From assembly GCF_000485795.1 (NCBI RefSeq), contig NZ_AXZL01000072.1, forward strand, positions 124,001 to 188,000: a DNA stretch of 64,000 nt, read 5' to 3'. Position numbers and translations under genes: made by a program. The DNA is from Shewanella decolorationis S12. GTDB taxonomy: Bacteria > Pseudomonadota > Gammaproteobacteria > Enterobacterales > Shewanellaceae. This document shows, piece by piece, positions 25,442 through 32,411 of the stretch. Positions within the stretch are counted from its first letter, which is position 1. The number at the start of each line of letters is the position of its first letter. The notes beneath the pieces were generated by a model. It had not been told where the DNA came from and ran no database searches. It saw only the letters and a program-made list of their open reading frames with translations.

Positions 25442-27309
25442 ACTTTGATGCCGTGCTAAATTTTTTAATCCCTGATCTTAGCGATCCGCTTCAAGTAACT
25501 TTCCTATTTCTTATCCTTTTCATGATGTCATTTACGATAATTAGTGCTCATGTGATTGCAAAGCCTAAGTCGTGGGAGGTCAAATGGAATCGTGGAACAC
25601 CTAATAAGCCAAGTGATAACATCGAAATTGAGCATGGTAGTGTAACTGATTTGTGGAATGCAGTTGCGACTGCTCCTGAAAAGTTGGTGGAATTAATGCC
25701 TAGCTTACTACTAGTTGTAGGATTGCTCGGCACATTTCTTGGATTAGGTATGGCACTTAATCATGCATCTAATATTCTGGGTCAGCCAAATGCGCTTGAT
25801 GCTACAGGTGCTGCAGACAGTATGCAGCACTTGTTAGGTCTACTGAATGGATTAGGTACAAAATTTAAAACCTCTACTTGGGGCATTACAGGTTTTATAT
25901 TTCTTAAAATATGGAGCGAATTTGCGCGTTTTGACGAAAAGCGCCTCAATTGGGTCATTAGCAAAGTAAAAGTTGAACTAGAGAAACGAAAACAACAAAA
26001 CTTAGATTTGAGCTCAGAAAAGCAAGCTGCTTTATTTTCTACAATAGCTATAGCCTCGCGCAACATAACCGAAGTTTTATCTGCTGAGTTTAATCAGTTG
26101 AGAGCTCAGCATAAAGTTCAACATGAACAAGGTTTACATTCGCTTGAGCAATTTTCGACTCATTTACGTGAGGATATTGAAGCGCTGAAGTTGAGTGGTC
26201 AAGTTGCAATCCAAGAAGGACTCCAAAAATTCAATGATGAATTTAGTCATTCTCATTCGCAAACTAGGAAGATCATTGAGAGCAGTCTTAAACGTGTTGA
26301 GTTAGCTGTAGAGCATGTTTGCATCGCAACTAAGGAAGTCAAAGAAAGTGTCAAACTTGTTCATGTTGAATCCCAAGCTACAAATATCGCAATGCATGAC
26401 TTTACCCATAACACCCAAAAAGTGGTCGAAAATATGAGTGAGGCTGCTCAGCATATGGCTAGTGGTGCTAATCAAGTTGGGATTGCGGCAAATGAGTTAG
26501 TTGGTGCAATTGACTCATTCCAGGCTCAATTTACTGAAGTACTGGATAATGTGCGCAACGATTTAGGCCAGGCGATTAACGATATGAGCTTACAAGCATC
26601 AGAAACATTGGAGCGAGGAAGTTCTCAACTTGGATCTGCAACGAGAGAGATATCTACTGCTCTTTCTGTTTTATCTTCAGATGTTAAACAAACCATGGGC
26701 GATGTGAAAGACTCCATTGGCGAAGCACTTAAAATTCAACAAAAGGCTGCTAATGAGTTTACTGTGTCTAGCTCCACATTAAATGAAAATATTGAAATGG
26801 CTACACAGAATAGTGAGAAGGTAAGTAATAAGATTCAAGAGGGGTTAAAAGCTATTTCCGATTCTAATCAGAAAATGCGTAGTATTGGTGATTCACTTAA
26901 GAAAAATGAATTGCATTTACAAGAAGTCATTTGCAATCTGTCAAACTTACCTACAGCTTTAGCACCATTAGTGGAACTTTCAGCTCATCAAGATTTGCTA
27001 CGAACAGAGCTAGTACAGTTTAGACAGGATTTCATTTCAAGCAATGAGAGTCAGGATAAAAATAGTCTAAAACTTGAGAGCGCAGTAAATGGAGCGATTG
27101 AACGTTCAGATACAATTATTCAGTCTTTGTTAGCACTACCAGAATTAATTCGATTACTTAATACATCTCCCCACTCACAACAGCTATTACTAGCATTGAG
27201 TCCGTTACCAGAAATTACAATTAATCAACAAGCTCTTCTCTCAGAAATTCAAAAAGTACGCGAAGTACTAGAAGCAGGTAATGGTCCACTGGAGTCTGAA
27301 GTGGCGTGA
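25438..27309 (+). CDS. ZorA-like MotA/TolQ/ExbB-family motor protein with long coiled-coil tail
   Basis: 623 residues. Transmembrane segments lie at about 19-39, 86-108 (LLLVVGLLGTFLGLGMAL) and 146-160. The last follows the TKFKTSTWGITG motif, which matches the conserved TM segment of MotA/ExbB proteins that lines the ion path. From about residue 165 on, the protein is a long coiled coil with methyl-accepting-like heptads (about 440 residues), like the cytoplasmic tail of Zorya ZorA (E. coli ZorA is about 730 residues). Its neighbour encodes a ZorB-like partner. In Zorya, ZorA forms a pentamer around a ZorB dimer and converts ion flow into a signal down the tail. Identification as ZorA-like is by topology and context, since no profile search was run. 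Confidence 0.75.
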   Translation: MNFDAVLNFLIPDLSDPLQVTFLFLILFMMSFTIISAHVIAKPKSWEVKWNRGTPNKPSDNIEIEHGSVTDLWNAVATAPEKLVELMPSLLLVVGLLGTFLGLGMALNHASNILGQPNALDATGAADSMQHLLGLLNGLGTKFKTSTWGITGFIFLKIWSEFARFDEKRLNWVISKVKVELEKRKQQNLDLSSEKQAALFSTIAIASRNITEVLSAEFNQLRAQHKVQHEQGLHSLEQFSTHLREDIEALKLSGQVAIQEGLQKFNDEFSHSHSQTRKIIESSLKRVELAVEHVCIATKEVKESVKLVHVESQATNIAMHDFTHNTQKVVENMSEAAQHMASGANQVGIAANELVGAIDSFQAQFTEVLDNVRNDLGQAINDMSLQASETLERGSSQLGSATREISTALSVLSSDVKQTMGDVKDSIGEALKIQQKAANEFTVSSSTLNENIEMATQNSEKVSNKIQEGLKAISDSNQKMRSIGDSLKKNELHLQEVICNLSNLPTALAPLVELSAHQDLLRTELVQFRQDFISSNESQDKNSLKLESAVNGAIERSDTIIQSLLALPELIRLLNTSPHSQQLLLALSPLPEITINQQALLSEIQKVREVLEAGNGPLESEVA

Positions 27310-27328
27310 GCCAAACTGATGAAATCAT

Positions 27329-27964
27329 ATGAAAGAAAAACCTAGTGAATGGATAGCCATTTCAGATCTTATGGCTGGAGTAATGGCTGTAGTAATGCTA
27401 TTGCTTGTTGTGGCAGTTTTGCAAAAAAGCATGAGTGATCTTCGTTACAAAGAGGAGTTAGCTAAAGCGTCGGAAAAGAAAGATGATCCATTACTGAAGG
27501 TGACTACATTATTAGATGAAATGTTACGAAACTCTAATGCATCAGAACTCATCGCTTTAGATAAAGCTACGAGAAGGTTAACTCTCCGTGATGGTGTTTT
27601 TGAACGGGGGAGCGCTTGCCTCAATACTGAATCCAAAGCAGCGGTAAATGCAATACAAGCTCAATTGGTCAGTTTTTTGCTCGACAATCCTAAAGCAAAA
27701 ATTTTGGTAGAAGGTTACACAGATAATATTCCTGTTAGCCGACCAGTGACTGATTATCAAAGATTTTGTACTGTTTATGATGATAACTTCACTCTCTCTG
27801 CAGCAAGAGCTAGAGAAGCTAGGAGGGAGTTAATTGGTACATTAGACGCTAGTACATCTAAGCGTATAGTCGTTGCTGGATATGGTGAGTCCAAACCTCT
27901 GGAAGGTATAGAACCTTCAGATCCAAGAAATCGCAGAGTCGAAGTACAGTTATTGATTGAATAA
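27329..27964 (+). CDS. ZorB-like MotB/OmpA-domain motor protein
   Basis: 211 residues: one N-terminal transmembrane helix (about 9-31) with a single Asp at residue 13 (WIAISDLMAGVM), the position of the ion-binding Asp of MotB/ZorB. A linker is followed by a C-terminal OmpA-like peptidoglycan-binding domain with GYTDN (129-133), LSAARA (156-161), GYGESKP and the closing NRRVEVQL (201-208). This is the expected partner of the ZorA-like protein, starting 19 bases after its stop. E. coli ZorB is similar in size (about 246). It should sit in the inner membrane with its OmpA domain in the periplasm holding the cell wall. All key OmpA residues appear intact. Confidence 0.85.
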   Translation: MKEKPSEWIAISDLMAGVMAVVMLLLVVAVLQKSMSDLRYKEELAKASEKKDDPLLKVTTLLDEMLRNSNASELIALDKATRRLTLRDGVFERGSACLNTESKAAVNAIQAQLVSFLLDNPKAKILVEGYTDNIPVSRPVTDYQRFCTVYDDNFTLSAARAREARRELIGTLDASTSKRIVVAGYGESKPLEGIEPSDPRNRRVEVQLLIE

Positions 27965-28065
27965 CGAGTCGAACGATTGTTTACTTAACATGTGGCAACT
28001 CGTTTATGGTTTATATATTGAACGAGTTCTCATTGCTGAGAAAAATCTTAAAGGGACAAATTGCA

Positions 28066-28710
28066 ATGGATTTTGTACAGCTAAAAAATCAACAAAGGAT
28101 ATTACGTGAACAGTCACCGACCAATCTTAACTTGCGAGTTCATCGAGCGTTAAGCTGGTTGCAACGAGCTGAAATGGCGGATGATGACGATGGTCGTTTT
28201 ATTTTTCTCTGGATAGCATTTAATGCTGCTTATGCCACTGAGATTGATGAACGATTTAAGTTGTCAGAACAAGAATCTTTTAAAGGTTTTTTAGAGAAGC
28301 TGTGCGAGTTAGATAAACAAAAACAGATAGATCTGTTAGTTTGGCGGGAGTTTTCGGGGAGCATCCGTATCTTGCTTGATACCCCGTTCGTGCTACAAAG
28401 TTTTTGGGATTTCCATAGTGGTAAAATAACTGAAGACAAATGGAAAGAGCGGCTTTTGCAAGGTAAAAAGATGGCGAGTCACGCCTTATCGAGTGGTAAT
28501 ACTCCTATTCTGCTTGGTGTTATTTTTAATCGCCTTTATACGATGCGCAACCAATTAATCCATGGTGGTGCAACATGGAATAGCTCTGTTAATCGCAAGC
28601 AACTTAAAGATTCCGCTAGTTTACTCAGCAAACTTGTACCATTGATTATAGAAATAATGATGACTCATCCTGAAACACTTTGGGGAGATGCATGCTATCC
28701 GGTGGTATAA
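28066..28710 (+). CDS. HEPN-domain putative RNase, effector candidate of the motor cluster
   Basis: 214 residues, mostly alpha-helical. Near the C-terminus FNRLYTMRNQLIHGG contains the HEPN R-x4-H active-site motif (Arg161, His166), with Asn162 in its usual place. The start is set at ATG 28066, preceded by AAAGGGACAAATTGC; the in-frame start at 28006 would add residues without a ribosome binding site. It follows the ZorB-like gene by about 100 bases on the same strand. HEPN proteins with this motif are usually metal-independent RNases that arrest growth in toxin-antitoxin, abortive infection and CRISPR settings. A role as the killing arm of the cluster is inferred. No separate antitoxin gene is visible. 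Confidence 0.7.
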   Translation: MDFVQLKNQQRILREQSPTNLNLRVHRALSWLQRAEMADDDDGRFIFLWIAFNAAYATEIDERFKLSEQESFKGFLEKLCELDKQKQIDLLVWREFSGSIRILLDTPFVLQSFWDFHSGKITEDKWKERLLQGKKMASHALSSGNTPILLGVIFNRLYTMRNQLIHGGATWNSSVNRKQLKDSASLLSKLVPLIIEIMMTHPETLWGDACYPVV

Positions 28711-28822
28711 CAGCTAGGCGTACAGTCGATGAATTGCTACATGGTCGATTCATAGTCATGCATTCTTACTCGGGAATAAGCGCTTGGCTTGGATGAGCTT
28801 ATGTACACAAGCATTTTGTGAT

Positions 28823-29104
28823 TTAGTAACCCCAATCGGATCTTGAAGTCAGTTCTTGGATATTGGTGATGTTGCCATCGGCTTCGGTGAATGGAAAGCC
28901 TGTGGACAGTTCTATCCCTAATGCATAAGCATCGCAGCATGGGCAAATAGCATAAAAATCCTTCCCCTTTGCTAACACGCTCTCTGGAATCGATTTAATC
29001 GACGGGCGCAGCTCTAGTATCTCGAGCAATGTCTGATGGATAATGTCTACTCGGGGAGTACTACACACTTTGCAACTATCACCCACTTTCAAATATCGTG
29101 TCAT
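28823..29104 (-). CDS. Small protein with paired zinc-binding CxxC motifs
   Basis: 93 residues with CKVC (about residue 11) and CPCC (about 69), spaced like a two-part zinc site. The start at 29104 is supported by AGGAAAG six bases before the ATG; the frame extends further up without a ribosome binding site. It lies 42 bases downstream of the phosphoesterase on the same strand, so the two are probably one unit. The function is unknown. Confidence 0.55.
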   Translation of the reverse strand: MTRYLKVGDSCKVCSTPRVDIIHQTLLEILELRPSIKSIPESVLAKGKDFYAICPCCDAYALGIELSTGFPFTEADGNITNIQELTSRSDWGY

Positions 29105-29146
29105 ATCTACTTTCCTAATTAAGAGATTGTTGGTATACATCTGCGC

Positions 29147-30430
29147 TCAATCCAGCTCTGAATTCATCACCAGCCGTAAGCGCTTGGCTAATCGGTCTGC
29201 AGCGTCAGAGTCCAACTCCTGATTGAAATAGCTTTTGGTTATACCCATCAGATAGCAGGATAACTCCCCCCAGCTTGCTTGTTGAGCCAAAGTAGCCAAA
29301 GGGGTTATATAGTTGTCATATTCGTCACTGCACTCATCGAATCCGTTGACGAAGGCTGGATCCCAATGGTTCAGCAGACACTGACGGATCTCCTCGCATT
29401 TTTCTGGCTTTAATAGTACAGAGGTATAGCGATCGGCAAGCTGGTCAAATAACAGCCTTATCGCCGCAACTCCCTTTTGACCAAACTCCATGTCGCTTAA
29501 GTAGTTAAAGTTGCGCTCATGCAGTTGATGTTGCGTCTCATCATGCCACCAGCTGTAAGCTACCAGCTCTTCTTGCACACTGGCCGCGTTGTAATCGACA
29601 CATACCACCTTAGCGCTGAGTGGTGCAGGGAGTCCAGCTAGAGTGTAGTGACCAATAACAACTGGTATCTCTATTATCGGATTGCAATGTTCATCAGCCA
29701 GTGGAATAGGAGGGATACGATTGACCATATTTGGCTGTACTTGGGCTATATCTCTATAGGTTTTGGCCTCTTCACTCCACCATTTTATCCGGACTCTGTG
29801 ACGCTCAGTCCCCGTTTTATCCTGGAAGCTATAACCTTGCGGTAATGCTAATTCTGGACCCTTGAGCAAGATTTCACATAGCTGATATAGCTCGTGCCGC
29901 TCGTCGAAGGCATTGGGCCAATGCTCAACCTTCAAGCTGTTATCCTCGTTGAGATATGGCAGAATTCTTTGGATGGTCGCCTCGTGCCAGCAAGCATGAA
30001 TAGCCCTGACATGACCAAAATCATAAAAGAGAGGCAGCTTCATAAACCAGTCAATCCAAGCTTTATGTAACTCACTTCCCTCGTCCACATCTTGAAGGAA
30101 AAGTTGATGCTGTTTGCGGTTGTTATCATTGTGGCTGCGAAGCGGTAAGCCTGTATCTGGGTGCTTTAGTGCCCAACCAACGGCATTAAATTCATGGTTT
30201 CCCATCAAGCAACATGCGAGTCCCTGATCGCATAGATCCTTGACCAAGGTTAAAACCCCTTGATGATCGATTCCGACTTCGTGGCCGTTATCGATCAGAT
30301 CGCCGATGAAAACAAGGTGGCGACGTTCTTGAAGCAGATCCGCAATAAAATCGAGATGCTCGAGCAGTGCACGAAGCTTTCCGTCTTGCCCATGAATATC
30401 ACCGATAAAAATCAAATCTTGTTGCGTCAT
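29147..30430 (-). CDS. Calcineurin-like metallophosphoesterase
   Basis: 427 residues with the metallophosphatase signature in order: GDIHG (10-14), GDLIDNG (43-49) and GNHE (77-80), and a later VIGHYTL that supplies a metal-binding His. The N-terminal half is thus a PPP-type two-metal hydrolase; the C-terminal 130 residues are of unknown role. Substrates of such enzymes range from phosphoproteins to diadenosine polyphosphates. GGTGAG precedes the ATG. It is convergent with the HEPN gene, at the right part of the island, and probably co-transcribed with the downstream zinc-motif gene. Confidence 0.8.
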   Translation of the reverse strand: MTQQDLIFIGDIHGQDGKLRALLEHLDFIADLLQERRHLVFIGDLIDNGHEVGIDHQGVLTLVKDLCDQGLACCLMGNHEFNAVGWALKHPDTGLPLRSHNDNNRKQHQLFLQDVDEGSELHKAWIDWFMKLPLFYDFGHVRAIHACWHEATIQRILPYLNEDNSLKVEHWPNAFDERHELYQLCEILLKGPELALPQGYSFQDKTGTERHRVRIKWWSEEAKTYRDIAQVQPNMVNRIPPIPLADEHCNPIIEIPVVIGHYTLAGLPAPLSAKVVCVDYNAASVQEELVAYSWWHDETQHQLHERNFNYLSDMEFGQKGVAAIRLLFDQLADRYTSVLLKPEKCEEIRQCLLNHWDPAFVNGFDECSDEYDNYITPLATLAQQASWGELSCYLMGITKSYFNQELDSDAADRLAKRLRLVMNSELD

Positions 30431-30571
30431 AACTCACCAGAGATCAAGCTGTGAAAAAACTTAGCCATAAAGAATAGGGTGCATAAACTCCGGATAAGAA
30501 CATTTGAACAAATTGCCCTCGTTGAGCTCAGAATTTTAGACCAAGAGAAACCCCATTACACCGGAGTGCCT

Positions 30572-30718
30572 ATGCATAAATTAGTAGAAGTATATTATTA
30601 TGTCGATGATTTTTTGATATTTTTATTCGATAATGGGAAAGTTATGTTAACCGTTGGTATACTTCAACGTACTGACCGCATGACAATGAGCGAAGTGATG
30701 GCTAACATCATACTTTAA
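30572..30718 (+). pseudogene. Remnant of an IS982-like transposase N-terminus
   Basis: 48 residues from ATG 30572 (GGAG six bases upstream): MHKLVEVYYYVDDF at the start and RMTMSEVMANIIL at the end. These match the start of IS982-family transposases (KLVEI-x-x-x-VDDF, then RMSMSEIMTI). The catalytic DDE part is absent; a stop comes right after the second motif. I infer a decayed insertion sequence near the right end of the island. Terminal inverted repeats were not found. Confidence 0.5.
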
Positions 30719-30957
30719 CTTTCTTAAATAGACTCGTCCTAATTCATGTTGGTACTTTTAAACTTATTTAGAGAGAGTACTTCAGCAAATAAAATATCTT
30801 AGCGTGATTATTCACTCGCTTTTAAGTTTTAGATTTGTCGAGCATGTGGGGAAAGTCTGACCGAAGCTGTGCTAATAATATAAGTAAGGTATCCTAGGTT
30901 GCCCCTGTGTGTTATTTTGGTTGTGCAAGTATGAAAAACGGAAAAATGAGGTAATTT

Positions 30958-31146
30958 ATGAAACTGGAAGAGGTAATCGAAGCGTTAGAGTTTAACGATT
31001 ATCAATATACTATTCAGGGGAATGTTATCCGAAGTGGTGGTTTCACCATGATTATTGAAGATGACGTTATCAAAGTAACCAAGCCCCATCATGCCCCAAT
31101 AGAATTTAATGATTTGGATAAATTTAATTATTTCTTATCGTTATAA
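30958..31146 (+). CDS. Small hypothetical protein
   Basis: 62 residues starting at an ATG with GAGGT six bases upstream. The sequence is acidic and beta-rich (FTMIIEDDVIKVTK). No family is recognised. It is the last gene-like frame before the island's terminal non-coding stretch. Confidence 0.45.
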   Translation: MKLEEVIEALEFNDYQYTIQGNVIRSGGFTMIIEDDVIKVTKPHHAPIEFNDLDKFNYFLSL

Positions 31147-31478
31147 AGAAATTGAGAAGAGATGATGTCCATAATTCGTCGCCAGTTTTTTACAGAATAA
31201 GATTCTTTTTTAAGCTTCACAGCTGGCTGTTAGTGATAACCCCATTACTCAAAGAACGTCTTATCTAGGTATTGAAGCTATCAAAATAAATCACAGATGT
31301 GCGAATATTGGTCAAAAATGACGATTAGCGTTATTTGTTTTAAATTTTTGTTGACTTTTTTGAAATGGAAATAAAACCATTAAATACAATTGGTTATGTT
31401 GTTGTTTTGAACTGAAGCTGAGGAGTCGGATTCCCAGGGTAAATCATTGGTCTAATTGAAGAAAATATCAAAAATCGG

Positions 31479-31500
31479 AAGTAATGCAAAAAGTAATGCA
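31479..31500 (+). repeat. Pair of direct repeats AAGTAATGCA
   Basis: AAGTAATGCA occurs at 31479-31488 and 31491-31500, 2 bases apart. Short direct repeats beside an attachment site are often integrase or excisionase arm sites. The meaning here is not established. Confidence 0.45.
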
Positions 31501-31554
31501 GCCCTGTTTTTGGTATATTTTAATTATATTTTTCAATGCGTTATGTCATGAAGT

Positions 31555-31574
31555 GGACTCCCTCTCTCCCGCCA
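31555..31574 (+). other. Possible attachment-site remnant resembling a tRNA 3' end
   Basis: The string GGACTCCCTCTCTCCCGCCA ends in CCA and looks like the T-arm end plus acceptor strand of a tRNA or tmRNA, but no tRNA body precedes it. Genomic islands that integrate into tRNA genes leave such a partial copy at the far end. The spacing does not fit a standard 7-bp acceptor stem exactly (one base short from the T-stem), so this is tentative. Confidence 0.3.
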
Positions 31575-31582
31575 TATAAAAG

Positions 31583-31615
31583 CAAGGGGAATCAGTATGT
31601 TACTGATTCCCCTTG
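31583..31615 (+). terminator. Strong hairpin
   Basis: CAAGGGGAATCAGTA (31583-31597) pairs perfectly with TACTGATTCCCCTTG (31601-31615) around a 3-base loop. It sits directly after the tRNA-like string and may be the old downstream terminator. Confidence 0.5.
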
Positions 31616-31866
31616 TTGCTTCTGGAAAAAAATCTGGGCAAAATCTGCGTTTTTCTGTCCGCTCATGTCTATATTTAATCTCTTATCTTTCTGTGTGCTC
31701 AATAGCGTTATTCTTTAATTTTCCAAAGAATCTCATTCTGCATCAGGGTTATTTAACCTTCAGATAAGTTCAATCGGTATTAATCACTTAACACTCGCGA
31801 GATCTTGACTAGACTACAAAAGGAGGCTTTAACTGTGTTTGTTAAGGATATAGAAAGGGGAACATC

Positions 31867-32283
31867 ATGGATTCAATAAAAGTGCGCGAACATATGGACC
31901 GCCAGCCCGTGTTGCTACGCGCCAATATGTCGCTGGCTACTGCGGTTGAAAAACTGTTAGACAATAACAAGATGGGCGCCGCTGTCGTGGATGATAACGG
32001 CGATTTAGTGGGATTTTTATCCCAGCAAGATTGCTTAGCTGTCATGCTTAAAAGTAGTTATCACTGCGATATGACGGCAGTAGTAAAAGACTGTATGCGC
32101 ACCGAAGTCTTGTATGTCGGTCCCGATGACAGCATTTTGCAATTAGCAGAACAGATGCTTGGCCCTAAACCTAAGATTTATCCAGTGGTTGAGCAGGGCA
32201 AAGTCGTTGGTACAATAAACCGCACCAATGTGCTGCGTGCCATGAATGTTTATATGCAACAATGTTACTTAGCCCCCGCCTAA
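31867..32283 (+). CDS. CBS-domain protein
   Basis: 138 residues consisting of two CBS repeats (about 5-60 and 72-130; VREHMDRQPVLLRANMSL and VKDCMRTEVLYVGPDDS). Tandem CBS modules bind adenine nucleotides and sense energy state; no catalytic domain is fused. AAAGGGGAAC precedes the ATG. It is the first core-genome gene after the island and lies upstream of hrpA on the same strand. Its specific partner is unknown. Confidence 0.9.
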   Translation: MDSIKVREHMDRQPVLLRANMSLATAVEKLLDNNKMGAAVVDDNGDLVGFLSQQDCLAVMLKSSYHCDMTAVVKDCMRTEVLYVGPDDSILQLAEQMLGPKPKIYPVVEQGKVVGTINRTNVLRAMNVYMQQCYLAPA

Positions 32284-32411
32284 GCTCTAAGCGCTAAGCT
32301 CTTCAAAAGGGGATTAATTTGCCTATTTTTCATCCTTTTGAGGCCAAATTAGTCGTACCAATACGTCACGTTCCTTGCTAGGATCGCTGTTTTCGATGCT
32401 AGCAATGGAAT

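Larger units (their letters stand above)
31147..31866. other. Gene-free stretch at the probable right end of the island
   Basis: About 720 AT-rich bases with no convincing gene. It contains a pair of 10-bp direct repeats (31479-31500), a string resembling a tRNA 3' end (31555-31574), and a perfect 15-bp stem hairpin (31583-31615). The next gene to the right belongs to the core genome. Confidence 0.5.

Noticed and set aside
26100..27300. Methyl-accepting chemotaxis protein identity for the ZorA-like tail
   Set aside because: The coiled-coil region superficially resembles MCP helices, but the conserved MCP hairpin tip is missing and the N-terminus is a MotA/ExbB-type core.
25438..27964. Tol/Exb transport pair
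   Set aside because: ExbD/TolR lack the complete OmpA-type peptidoglycan-binding domain seen here, and the ZorA-like protein has a long tail that ExbB/TolQ lack.
31555..31574. A complete tRNA gene
   Set aside because: No D-arm, anticodon arm or acceptor 5' strand precedes the CCA end, and the stem spacing is off by a base; kept only as a possible attachment remnant.
31536..31718. 60-residue frame across the tRNA-like string and hairpin
   Set aside because: It runs through the inverted repeat, has no ribosome binding site and looks like no protein.
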